From a virus, in IMG/VR virus record IMGVR_UViG_3300037882_000980, positions 1-30,980 of that record: DNA of 30,980 bases. The stretch is one strand, 5' to 3'. This document shows, one piece after another, positions 5,914 to 11,470 of the stretch (its first letter is position 1; every line of letters begins with the position of its first letter). The notes beneath the pieces were generated by a model, which was given only the letters and a program-made list of their open reading frames with translations, was not told where the DNA came from and did no database searches. The position numbers and the translations under genes were made by a program.

Positions 5914-6438
5914 TTACAAAGCATTAGCGCGGGCAAACTCTTCGACCTCAAACGTCAGCAGCGCATCACACTGGTCGTAGGTGAGCCGCGTACCGTCTGC
6001 GAAGTACCAATGGCACTTGTTGTCCTCCCCATAAGCAACCGTGTACCGCGTACCGTCAGGGGCCACAAAGGACGTGTGGTGCCCAGCCTCGGTTACGCCA
6101 GCAGCACCGGCAGGGCCAAACAGCCAACCGCCCACGTCTACAATGCCGTCAGCAAGCGGGGCCAAAGTGTCACCCGCGTAAGCTTCGGCACGAGCAATCA
6201 AATCTTTCAGCAAATCGTTCCGCGTTACACCGGTAATCAGCCCGATGCCGTAGTTGGACAGCCCCCGCTTTTTCAGCGATGCCACCAGCGCCAAAGTTTC
6301 ATCCTCCACTTTGCGGCGTGCCATTTTTACCAACAAATCGGCTTCCCGTTTAGCATCCTCCACAATACTTTTTATCGGTTCAAAACGCGCTTTACCTTCG
6401 ATGAACAAAGGATTTTCGTGGATATTCGGACGACCCAT
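5914..6438 (-). CDS. Helix-turn-helix protein, 174 aa
   Basis: Starts MGRPNIHENPLFIEGKARFE after GGAGGTAACGCATA. Residues about 20-60 form a long charged helix. Residues 54-85 (LKKRGLSNYGIGLITGVTRN) match an HTH: helix, GLS turn, then a recognition-like segment. The C-terminal half (TSFVAPDGTRYTVAYGEDN) looks like beta sheet, perhaps a sensing or dimer domain. The HTH pattern is echoed in the next gene upstream, so the two are likely a related pair. A regulatory DNA-binding role is inference. Confidence 0.75.
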   Translation of the reverse strand: MGRPNIHENPLFIEGKARFEPIKSIVEDAKREADLLVKMARRKVEDETLALVASLKKRGLSNYGIGLITGVTRNDLLKDLIARAEAYAGDTLAPLADGIVDVGGWLFGPAGAAGVTEAGHHTSFVAPDGTRYTVAYGEDNKCHWYFADGTRLTYDQCDALLTFEVEEFARANAL

Positions 6439-6728
6439 TATGCGTTACCTCCATAGTAATTGGCGATGTTTTCCTGGCAGTATTCGATAAGGTTTTTGCG
6501 TTTAGTGCTTGACTTTATGCCAGCCGCTTTAGCAACCCCATAAACACTCAGCCCGGATTTTAGCGCGTGCATTATCGCTTCCGATTTATGCCACAACATT
6601 TTGCGCTCGATTTGTGCAATCTCGTTTTTCAGGCTGGCAATCTTGTCGGCAGCATCCCGCTCAACACTCACCACATACAGGGCAAGCTCAACATACCGTT
6701 CGTCTAACTGAATCGGTTTTCGGGGCAT
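6438..6728 (-). CDS. Helix-turn-helix protein, 96 aa
   Basis: ATG at 6726-6728 (MPRKPIQLDERYVELALYVV) is chosen for its nearby GAGG; an ATG ten codons upstream (6758) is possible. A coiled-coil-like helix (DKIASLKNEIAQIERKMLWH) precedes the HTH segment ALKSGLSVYGVAKAAGIKSS, which aligns with the HTH of the downstream neighbour (GLS-x-YG-x3-x2-G). Ends YYGGNA, with GGNA encoded by the next ribosome site. First gene after the 0.8-kb non-coding gap, so it may act on sites in that gap; inference. Confidence 0.75.
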   Translation of the reverse strand: MPRKPIQLDERYVELALYVVSVERDAADKIASLKNEIAQIERKMLWHKSEAIMHALKSGLSVYGVAKAAGIKSSTKRKNLIEYCQENIANYYGGNA

Positions 6729-7531
6729 CTCGGGCCTCACTTTCGTCTGGTCATGCATCCGTCAACAACAGTCGAAACCGCTCAGAATCTTGCAATCTGA
6801 CCGCTTTCGACCCCCGCCGTCAGAGTAACTGTATCACGATGGGTCGTTCTGAATCTACATTCGAGGGGTTCTATAACTCGAAATACCCCCATTCGTTTTG
6901 GCTGTCAGTGATGGATATTGCTTGGGGAATCCGGTCAGAACGTCTCAGATTGGTCAGGCTATGGTCTATAGCCAGTCCAAAGTGGAGGATTTTGGTCGTT
7001 CTATGGGGGTTTTTTGCTCTGACCTTTCTTAAGCGTAAAGAATATATATACATACATTAGAGACGTATAGAGAGTATAAGGGAACCTGTATTCGTGTTAC
7101 GCACTACGGGAGAACACAAACGCATCCAGGAATCTCCCAGGATTCACGCTCTGTGAACCGATCTGGTAGGCACCCTTCGATCTGTAGGGTTTCCGTACTC
7201 TGGTGTCCTCTCGTTGCTACCCCCGGCTAGTACCTGCTGGCATCGCAGTGTGGGAACTAGCCACCGGCGCGCCGTAGCATGCTGCCAGGGGGCAACCGGT
7301 AGCAATATGCCATGGCTGGCCCTCAGCGCCATTCTGGGACACTTTCATGGCACTCTAGGCACTAGGTAGCCAATAGGGGGCGCCAACCGCTTAGAATGGC
7401 ACGTAGCGCCGCTAGACATAGCTCACCCCCTGCCGGTCGAGAAAACTAGCAGGGGGCGAACGTCTAGCAATAGGGGACACTGCAAGCGTGCGCAGCCACG
7501 AGATACAGGGCCACGAATAGCAGGGGGAGAA
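6729..7531. other. Non-coding region with AT-rich tract, inverted repeats and G-run repeats
   Basis: No frame here has credible composition or a ribosome site. Visible structure: TTCGAG/CTCGAA arms around 6860-6884; GGCTAT/ATAGCC at 6957-6973; the motif GGTCGTTCT at 6842 and 6993 with its inverse CAGAACG at 6937; an AT-only-like tract AATATATATACATACATTAG near 7040; and a G-run motif (AGCAGGGGG or AATAGGGG) at about 7371, 7448, 7468 and 7519, with a similar run at 7285 and an inverse copy near 7426. It separates two parts of the leftward arm and could hold an origin or promoters. A minus-strand TATACT at 7072-7077 is a possible -10. Confidence 0.5.
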
Positions 7532-7741
7532 TTAGGCGCATTGTTCTTTGCGCTCGGAATGAGCGCACGAGAATTCGGAGAATAGCGGCCCGATAATCAC
7601 GGCTGGCATATCGTCAGACATTACCGAATAGCCAGCGTCAACTAATGCAGTAATGAGAGAATCAGCGCAAGCGCCGTGCATTCCGTATTCTTTGTCTGTT
7701 GTACGAATTCTGACAATTACGCCAGTGACGTTTAGCGACAT
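7532..7741 (-). CDS. Hypothetical protein, 69 aa
   Basis: Starts MSLNVTGVIVRIRTTDKEYG after GGAGAAACGCTA, with the ATG sharing a base with the upstream stop (TAATG). Alternating strand-helix-strand pattern (CADSLITALVDAGYSVMSDD) like a small ferredoxin-fold protein. Ends with CAHSERKEQCA. Last gene of the block before the non-coding gap. Function unknown. Confidence 0.7.
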   Translation of the reverse strand: MSLNVTGVIVRIRTTDKEYGMHGACADSLITALVDAGYSVMSDDMPAVIIGPLFSEFSCAHSERKEQCA

Positions 7742-7854
7742 TAGCGTTTCTCCACAATTACCGGCGCGCCATTATGCCCGATAGTCTCGTGCACTAATGC
7801 ACCCGAATAGGTGCAATTACGCATTCCGCATAAAGTGCAAACATAAAGTGTCAT
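7741..7854 (-). CDS. Mini C2H2-type zinc finger, 37 aa
   Basis: ATG at 7852-7854 with GGGAGACTTT just upstream. The whole protein is close to a single zinc finger: Y-V-C-x2-C, then 12 residues, H, 4 residues, H (CTLCG ... LVHETIGH). This is the classical C-x2-C-x12-H-x4-H spacing, although the usual central Phe is replaced by Asn. It may bind DNA or a protein. A longer upstream frame is rejected as it overlaps the next gene. Confidence 0.7.
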   Translation of the reverse strand: MTLYVCTLCGMRNCTYSGALVHETIGHNGAPVIVEKR

Positions 7855-7864
7855 AAAGTCTCCC

Positions 7865-8035
7865 TTACAGTCCGTGAGTAAAATGGGCAGGGGCAGACAA
7901 CGCAGCAGAATAGCCCGTCGTGTAACCCTGAGAATGGGCAGCGTGTAGTGCGTTGATAAGCTTAGTCTGCTCACCGAATGACAGCCCTGCAAAGTTTACG
8001 CCAGCGTCTCTGAGGATTGAGCGGTAATCGGTCAC
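7865..8035 (-). CDS. Hypothetical protein, 56 aa
   Basis: GTG start (8033-8035) overlapping the upstream TGA. Begins MTDYRSILRDAGVNFAGLSF and ends LSAPAHFTHGL. Mostly predicted helix. It fills the gap between two better supported genes and keeps the coupling pattern. Function unknown. Confidence 0.65.
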   Translation of the reverse strand: MTDYRSILRDAGVNFAGLSFGEQTKLINALHAAHSQGYTTGYSAALSAPAHFTHGL

Positions 8036-8226
8036 GCCATCACCCGCTCTACTGTGTACGCCGGGAACACGTTCATTCTTCCGTAGGCGCGTGCTTCATC
8101 CTCAGAATCGAAAACGTAAGCATTCCAAGACTGAGCGTTACGAACTAGGGCTAGTCCGTTTTCGTCTTTCTTGTAGACAACCCATACCGGCGTGCCCTGT
8201 TCCATGAAACTAGCCTGTCTTGCCAT
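8032..8226 (-). CDS. Hypothetical protein, 64 aa
   Basis: ATG at 8224-8226 (MARQASFMEQGTPVWVVYKK) is chosen because GGAGGACAAGAAA precedes it; starts up to 14 codons earlier are possible. A beta-hairpin pattern (PVWVVYKKDENGLALVRNAQ) is followed by an acidic helix (DSEDEARAYGRM). Function unknown. Confidence 0.7.
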   Translation of the reverse strand: MARQASFMEQGTPVWVVYKKDENGLALVRNAQSWNAYVFDSEDEARAYGRMNVFPAYTVERVMA

Positions 8227-8275
8227 TTTCTTGTCCTCCATCATTGTTTCGTCATTCGAGCGAATCACGCGGGAA

Positions 8276-8299
8276 CCCTAGAGTCGTGAGATTCTAGGG
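8276..8299. repeat. Inverted repeat CCCTAGA/TCTAGGG
   Basis: Perfect 7-bp arms (8276-8282 and 8293-8299) around a 10-nt spacer in the gap between two leftward genes. No T-run follows on either strand, so it is more likely an operator or mRNA element than a terminator. Each arm contains CTAG, the tetranucleotide enriched in this block. Confidence 0.5.
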
Positions 8300-8314
8300 C
8301 AACCGTGCAGCGCG

Positions 8315-8494
8315 CTAGTCGTCCTCCATGCCCCTAACCTGGTCAAGCGTTCGATACCCTGTGACAACATATAGGATATCTTCTAGCGCCTCTAGGTGCC
8401 ACCCGTTTATCGAGGTTACAACCGTGAGAGTTTGCTCACTCACCCCGCACGATTCTTGCAAGTAGTCCCACAGTTCCTCAGTGTCTTTGCTCAT
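8315..8494 (-). CDS. Hypothetical acidic protein, 59 aa
   Basis: Starts MSKDTEELWDYLQESCGVSE, with AAGGA about 10 nt upstream, and ends YRTLDQVRGMEDD with TAG. Helix, then GVSEQTLTVVTSINGWHLEA, which resembles a short HTH-like turn, then another helix. No family recognised. Confidence 0.7.
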   Translation of the reverse strand: MSKDTEELWDYLQESCGVSEQTLTVVTSINGWHLEALEDILYVVTGYRTLDQVRGMEDD

Positions 8495-8499
8495 TGTCT

Positions 8500-8763
8500 T
8501 TAGTCCTTAGTGTTGGTGATGCTGATTAGTTGCGACTCTGTGACGTGTGTGCATTCTCTCGTGTTGCGCGACTGCACGTAGAGAAGAACCGGCGAGTTAG
8601 GCAAGTAGTCGCGCGTCCATGCCGACAGGACGGTAACGGGGTCACCCGAACGCATAATGACATGGCCGTCAGTCTCCCCATACGCGAGCGCATAGGGGGA
8701 CGAACCGGGGGGAAGATAGGTTGACTCTGTCCCTACTAGGGGGTGCATGGCGGGGGTGAACAC
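8500..8763 (-). CDS. Hypothetical protein, 87 aa
   Basis: The GTG at 8761-8763 overlaps the upstream stop (TAGTG) and has a G-rich run 5-6 nt before it; an internal ATG five codons later (8748) lacks a ribosome site. Residues such as STYLPPGSSPYALAYGETDG and LSAWTRDYLPNSPVLLYVQS suggest a beta-rich fold. Function unknown. Confidence 0.65.
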   Translation of the reverse strand: MFTPAMHPLVGTESTYLPPGSSPYALAYGETDGHVIMRSGDPVTVLSAWTRDYLPNSPVLLYVQSRNTRECTHVTESQLISITNTKD

Positions 8764-8894
8764 TAGCGGCCCCCGTTCGCGCGCGCGAGAACCTTGGCGG
8801 CTCTTTCGGCGCGTCGTTGGCCGGTACGCTCGCGGCGCTTGCGTTCGGCTAGGGTGTAGGCGTCGCGGCGTGCTTGTGATTGGTGATGGGTCAT
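8763..8894 (-). CDS. Small Arg-rich basic protein, 43 aa
   Basis: Starts MTHHQSQARRDAYTLAERKR and ends AERAAKVLARANGGR. About one quarter of the residues are Arg, forming one long amphipathic basic helix, so it probably binds nucleic acid or a negatively charged partner. The stop overlaps the next GTG. Function unknown. Confidence 0.65.
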   Translation of the reverse strand: MTHHQSQARRDAYTLAERKRRERTGQRRAERAAKVLARANGGR

Positions 8895-8896
8895 TG

Positions 8897-9022
8897 TTAC
8901 AGTCTCCCGTCAGCGTCGTAGGTGGGCGCATAATCGTTAGTTTCCGCCGGTTGCTTGGACTCAGCGCCGTGCCAGTAATCGACAGCGTCAGGGTAACGCC
9001 CGTAGCCACATGGGTTGCACAT
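8897..9022 (-). CDS. Hypothetical Tyr-rich protein, 41 aa
   Basis: Starts MCNPCGYGRYPDAVDYWHGA after GAGGAACAAGAAT. A C-x2-C pair at the N-terminus is followed by six Tyr; the tail is TNDYAPTYDADGRL. The Cys pair could bind metal with the nearby His. The 93 nt upstream of its start (9023-9115) hold no gene I can support. Confidence 0.6.
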   Translation of the reverse strand: MCNPCGYGRYPDAVDYWHGAESKQPAETNDYAPTYDADGRL

Positions 9023-9115
9023 ATTCTTGTTCCTCGTTCTCGTTAGTGTCTAGCGGGGTTGCTAGTAACACTCAGCCGCCTAGCGCGCGTGATGTCGCTA
9101 GGGGGCGGGGTGGCA

Positions 9116-9286
9116 CTAGAGTGCAGCGGTCGTGCCGTTGACGTGAACCGCAATGCTAGATGCGCCGCGAGCAATGGCAGCGCGGATAATCCGCACGCGG
9201 TCGTTGGACCGACCCTCAATCACGTTGACGCGCTGGCCGTCGAGGGTGAAGCTCACGCCGTTGGAGGGGGTGTCGTTGTTGTTCAT
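9116..9286 (-). CDS. First leftward gene, 56 aa, leaderless
   Basis: Starts MNNNDTPSNGVSFTLDGQRV and ends IAVHVNGTTAAL. The ATG (9284-9286) lies 6 nt after a GATAAT -10 element with a -35 TTGCGC 17 bp further up, so its mRNA is probably leaderless. The protein looks like a small beta-alpha-beta domain (VNVIEGRSNDRVRIIRAAIA). As the first gene of the leftward arm it is likely expressed early. Function unknown. Confidence 0.7.
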   Translation of the reverse strand: MNNNDTPSNGVSFTLDGQRVNVIEGRSNDRVRIIRAAIARGASSIAVHVNGTTAAL

Positions 9287-9292
9287 GTCCCC

Positions 9293-9321
9293 ATTATCGC
9301 GCGTAATAGGTTCGGGCGCAA
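9293..9321 (-). promoter_or_regulatory. Leftward early promoter
   Basis: Minus strand: TTGCGC (9316-9321), 17-bp spacer, GATAAT (9293-9298, 5 of 6 consensus). The hexamer ends 6 nt before the first leftward ATG. The spacer contains the first copy of the CGCGCGTAATAG repeat, suggesting control by a bound protein. Confidence 0.6.
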
Positions 9322-9422
9322 GCGTTTACCGCTGCCAATATGTAACGGTTAGGTAACGGTCACGCGCATAGGCACGAGGGCGCGCGTAATAGTGAGCAAG
9401 TTTCAGCGCACACTTGCAGCGG

Positions 9423-9441
9423 AATGTCAAGTGTTGACATT
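9423..9441. promoter_or_regulatory. Palindromic operator candidate AATGTCAA-GTG-TTGACATT
   Basis: Perfect 8-bp arms with a 3-bp centre. The right arm contains the TTGACA -35 box of the rightward promoter, so a bound dimer would block it. The string GTGTTGACA recurs at 9562-9570. Confidence 0.6.
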
Positions 9442-9462
9442 GGGGCGCACTCGTGCTATGCG
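9434..9462 (+). promoter_or_regulatory. Rightward promoter in the divergent region
   Basis: Perfect -35 TTGACA (9434-9439), 17-bp spacer ending TGC (extended -10 signature), then TATGCG (9457-9462). It points toward the rightward operon whose first gene starts at 10004, implying a leader of about 530 nt. A second TTGACA at 9565-9570 with GATTAT 19 bp later (9590-9595) is a weaker candidate. Confidence 0.5.
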
Positions 9463-9495
9463 GCAAACTTGTGAGGGGCGCGCGCAATAGTGACA

Positions 9496-9511
9496 AACAC
9501 TCATTAGTGTT
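9496..9511. repeat. Inverted repeat AACACT-CATT-AGTGTT
   Basis: Perfect 6-bp arms with a 4-nt centre, directly after the third CGCGCGCAATAG copy. Probably another protein-binding site in the control region. Confidence 0.45.
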
Positions 9512-9599
9512 GCACGGCGCATACGCCACACCGACCCCCGCGCGCTACCCCCACAACGGGGGTGTTGACAAGCAGGGGCAAAGGCTACGGATTATCGGC

Positions 9600-9615
9600 A
9601 TACCCCCAGGGGTAT
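9600..9615. repeat. Inverted repeat ATACCCC-CA-GGGGTAT
   Basis: 7-bp arms with a 2-nt centre, near a second GC-rich inverted repeat (ACCCCC/GGGGGT around 9547-9563). The centre is too short for an RNA hairpin, so a DNA operator is more likely. Confidence 0.45.
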
Positions 9616-9703
9616 CGGAGTTCGCCCACCTCCGCGCGAAACTTTGGTCTGAAGGCTCGCATGAAACTTTCCCCCATGTTCCATAGTTGCCCCGCGTCGA
9701 GTC

Positions 9704-9752
9704 TGACTACGTTTTCCACATCAAAAGCCCATGACTACGTTTTCCACATCAA
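9704..9752 (+). repeat. Tandem 21-bp direct repeat with DnaA-box-like core
   Basis: Two exact 21-bp copies (9704-9724 and 9732-9752) start 28 bp apart. Each contains TTTTCCACA, one mismatch from the DnaA box TTATCCACA. Position between divergent arms fits a replication origin or initiator-binding iterons; alternatively an operator pair. No initiator gene is in the window. Confidence 0.5.
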
Positions 9753-9874
9753 GACGCTCAGCAGCCAACACGGCAACATCTCCGCTTTAGCCCCTTTTCT
9801 GCCCGTAAAAGTGGCTTTTCACCCGGTTGTCTGCCATTTTTTTTGTTCACAAAATTGCCTTTAAGGCTCCGAAG

Positions 9875-9916
9875 GTGGGCTTTTCCCCACTTTGCGCGGT
9901 GTGGGTTTTTGCCCAC
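9875..9916 (+). other. Pair of near-identical hairpins in the rightward leader
   Basis: GTGGG-CTTTTC-CCCAC at 9875-9890 and GTGGG-TTTTTG-CCCAC at 9901-9916. A weaker relative, AGTGGCTTTTCACC, lies at about 9810-9822. The arms of the two hairpins can pair with each other, so alternative folds are possible, as in attenuators. They lie 90-130 nt before the first rightward gene. Confidence 0.45.
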
Positions 9917-10003
9917 TTGAGGCGTTACAAAACTGTGACCGTGCGCGCCCCTATGCTGCCCGATGTGGTTGTAGGCTGGGGGCATCTAGTGGAAGGAGCA
10001 GTA

Positions 10004-10243
10004 ATGGCTGATTGGCGAGATGTACCAGAGCCGATTAAGTGGGTAAACGATATGGGCCAAGTTCGATGGCAGGCTCAAGTGAACAGTGGTCACGTTGCCG
10101 CAATTGGTCGGGCTTTTGGCACACTGATTTGGACAAAAAGTTTCGAGTATAAACCGTGGTTGCGGTTAACCAAGGCGGGCGCTAAGCGTTTGGCGCGTAG
10201 GTGGCAGAAGAAGATGGCCAAAGAGTTTCGGGAGGAGCGGTAA
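10004..10243 (+). CDS. Hypothetical basic protein, 79 aa, first rightward gene
   Basis: ATG at 10004 is chosen because GGAAGGAGCAGTA precedes it; the open frame extends upstream without a ribosome site. The N-terminal half is Trp-rich (WRDVPEPIKWVNDMGQVRWQ) and beta-like; the C-terminal helix is strongly basic (GAKRLARRWQKKMAKEFREE). A DNA- or RNA-binding role is possible. Weak upstream -10 candidate TAGGCT at 9972-9977. Confidence 0.75.
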   Translation: MADWRDVPEPIKWVNDMGQVRWQAQVNSGHVAAIGRAFGTLIWTKSFEYKPWLRLTKAGAKRLARRWQKKMAKEFREER

Positions 10244-10428
10244 TGGTTGTTCGTATTGCGTGGTCGGTGACGTTCGTCTCTGCCGTGCTAATGTTTGCGG
10301 CTTTTTTGGCCGCGGTTTGGCTGTCTGATAGCCGTTGGGCGTTGACTGCTTTTGCGCTGTTTTGCGTGTCTGCGGTTGGTTCGATTGTTGGTATGAACTT
10401 TGAGTATGAGGAGATGCGGAAGCGATGA
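10243..10428 (+). CDS. Two-span membrane protein, 61 aa
   Basis: Starts MVVRIAWSVTFVSAVLMFAA; ATG overlaps the upstream TAA (TAATG) and GGAGGAGCGG serves as ribosome site. Two hydrophobic helices (about 5-26 and 32-51) flank a short DSRW loop, and the tail EYEEMRKR is charged. Size and topology resemble small holins or membrane modulators, but it sits in the early-type operon, so no function is claimed. Confidence 0.7.
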   Translation: MVVRIAWSVTFVSAVLMFAAFLAAVWLSDSRWALTAFALFCVSAVGSIVGMNFEYEEMRKR

Positions 10429-10583
10429 GCGCAGAAATCCAAGCCCTGTTCGCTTTCGGTGACGCGGTTGAGCAGTCGGGCATTGCGCGGCGTAATGGTG
10501 CGTCGATCATCTTCTGGCATGAAGGCCGCGAGTACCTTTTGGATGTGCGGGCGTTTGACGTGACGGAGGTTGAGGATGCTTGA
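10425..10583 (+). CDS. Hypothetical protein, 52 aa
   Basis: Starts MSAEIQALFAFGDAVEQSGI; ATGA overlap with the upstream stop. Helix then beta hairpin (ASIIFWHEGREYLLDVRAFD) and acidic end. Overlaps the next gene by 8 bp. Function unknown. Confidence 0.65.
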   Translation: MSAEIQALFAFGDAVEQSGIARRNGASIIFWHEGREYLLDVRAFDVTEVEDA

Positions 10584-10668
10584 TCCTATGACGGTGTTCT
10601 TAATTGGTTGCGTTTTTGCTTTTCTGTTTCTGGTTGCGGTAAACGAGTGGTTTGATCCGCTGGCATGA
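10576..10668 (+). CDS. Micro membrane protein, 30 aa
   Basis: MLDPMTVFLIGCVFAFLFLV then AVNEWFDPLA. One membrane helix (about 5-22) followed by an acidic/aromatic tail. GGAGG lies just upstream. The NEWFDPL tail resembles DWFDNNL in the next gene, so the two are probably related by duplication. Function unknown. Confidence 0.6.
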   Translation: MLDPMTVFLIGCVFAFLFLVAVNEWFDPLA

Positions 10669-10772
10669 GCGACGCACAAGCGCTAGTAATTTTTATCGGT
10701 GCCAGCATTATGCTCGGGCTGCTTATCGGCTGGGCTGTTGAGGACTGGTTCGACAACAATTTGATGCTATGA
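10665..10772 (+). CDS. Micro membrane protein, 35 aa
   Basis: Starts MSDAQALVIFIGASIMLGLL, one membrane helix, tail EDWFDNNLML. Start and stop are ATGA overlaps with its neighbours. Tail resembles the preceding gene. The operon may deliver several small membrane proteins in equal amounts. Function unknown. Confidence 0.6.
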   Translation: MSDAQALVIFIGASIMLGLLIGWAVEDWFDNNLML

Positions 10773-10882
10773 GTGGGGAAGAAGCGGCAATGTTGATTTG
10801 GGGAGTGCTCATAGGGATTTTCATTGGCGCGTTTGGTCTCATTGCTCTAGCCGCTACGGATCAGAGCGATGACCCGCTATGA
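10769..10882 (+). CDS. Micro membrane protein, 37 aa
   Basis: Starts MSGEEAAMLIWGVLIGIFIG, one long membrane helix with small-residue GxxxG-like spacing, and an acidic tail TDQSDDPL. Coupled to both neighbours by ATGA. Third consecutive single-span protein. Function unknown. Confidence 0.6.
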   Translation: MSGEEAAMLIWGVLIGIFIGAFGLIALAATDQSDDPL

Positions 10883-11076
10883 GAACATCTGAAGCCTGCG
10901 GTTGCGGTGGTTCGTTTAGTGGTGCGCGCCGCGATTGGCTGGTGTGGCGTAAAGGCCATGATTGCGTGATGGTGCCCGCTGAGCCGCAACGGATGGGCGC
11001 GGGTGATTCGTGGTTGCAGATTCAGACGCAGGATGGCCGGTGGCTGTTTGATCGTGAAATCCCGGAGGTGTTGTGA
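10879..11076 (+). CDS. Hypothetical protein with C-x-C, 65 aa
   Basis: Starts MRTSEACGCGGSFSGARRDW. An N-terminal C-x-C and a later Cys (GHDC) may bind metal; the C-terminal part (DSWLQIQTQDGRWLFDREIP) looks like a beta hairpin. ATGA overlap upstream; TGATG downstream. Function unknown. Confidence 0.7.
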   Translation: MRTSEACGCGGSFSGARRDWLVWRKGHDCVMVPAEPQRMGAGDSWLQIQTQDGRWLFDREIPEVL

Positions 11077-11291
11077 TGCAGAAGTACCCGAACGATGAGG
11101 TGCCGTACCGGTTTAGGCGTAAGCGGCCTAAAACGTGTTGTGTGTCTAAGGTGGGTATTGCGAAGCAGTTTTGGGCAACCGAGGATGGTGCTCGTGAGTT
11201 CATTGGCGACAAAGCGCTTGAGGGCGTGTTGGAGCCGTACCCGTGTCGGCAGCATGGAGGGAACTGGCATGTGCGGTCGAAGCGCAAGTGA
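11076..11291 (+). CDS. Hypothetical basic protein, 71 aa
   Basis: ATG at 11076 (TGATG overlap) with GGAGG 7 nt upstream; a GTG one codon earlier is possible. Basic N-terminus (RFRRKRPKTCCVSKVG) and basic C-terminus with a C/H pair (CRQHGGNWHVRSKRK). Possibly nucleic-acid binding; function unknown. Confidence 0.7.
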   Translation: MQKYPNDEVPYRFRRKRPKTCCVSKVGIAKQFWATEDGAREFIGDKALEGVLEPYPCRQHGGNWHVRSKRK

Positions 11292-11293
11292 TG

Positions 11294-11302
11294 TGCTAGG
11301 TT
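11294..11302 (+). promoter_or_regulatory. Extended -10 promoter TGCTAGGTT
   Basis: TGC plus TAGGTT (11297-11302) ends 6 nt before the ATG at 11309. No -35 is apparent. Member of the window-wide extended -10 set. Confidence 0.5.
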
Positions 11303-11308
11303 TTGGGC

Positions 11309-11470
11309 ATGGATGATGTCATCTTCGTCGTTTACGCGATTGACTGCGCGTGCGACTGCTGCGGGTACGTCGCGTGCCGAACTTTTGATGCGCGTGACGA
11401 GGCGGAGATTTGGATTGCATCACAGCCGAACCCACATAACTACTTCATAGAAGAGGAAGAAGCGCCGTGA
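11309..11470 (+). CDS. Cys-rich protein, 53 aa, probably leaderless
   Basis: Starts MDDVIFVVYAIDCACDCCGY. Five Cys (C-x-C-x-C-C ... C) give a likely metal site. The tail is acidic (YFIEEEEAP). No ribosome site, but a TGCTAGGTT element ends 6 nt before the ATG. The stop overlaps the next GTG. Function unknown. Confidence 0.65.
   Translation: MDDVIFVVYAIDCACDCCGYVACRTFDARDEAEIWIASQPNPHNYFIEEEEAP

Larger units (their letters stand above)
9298..9490. repeat. Three copies of a CGCGCGYAATAG motif
   Basis: CGCGCGTAATAG at 9298-9309 and 9381-9392, and CGCGCGCAATAG at 9479-9490. The second and third copies share a longer core (GGGCGCGCGYAATAGTGA) exactly 98 bp apart. The first lies within the early leftward promoter. 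Spaced repeats in a divergent control region are typical operators; the binding protein is unknown. Confidence 0.55.

Noticed and set aside
6838-7060. Plus-strand frame starting MGRSESTFEGFYNSKYPH in the non-coding gap
   Set aside because: No ribosome site or promoter; ends in an AT-rich tract; runs against the direction of all neighbours.
9704-9752. CRISPR-like repeat-spacer unit
   Set aside because: Only two repeats with a 7-bp spacer and no cas genes.
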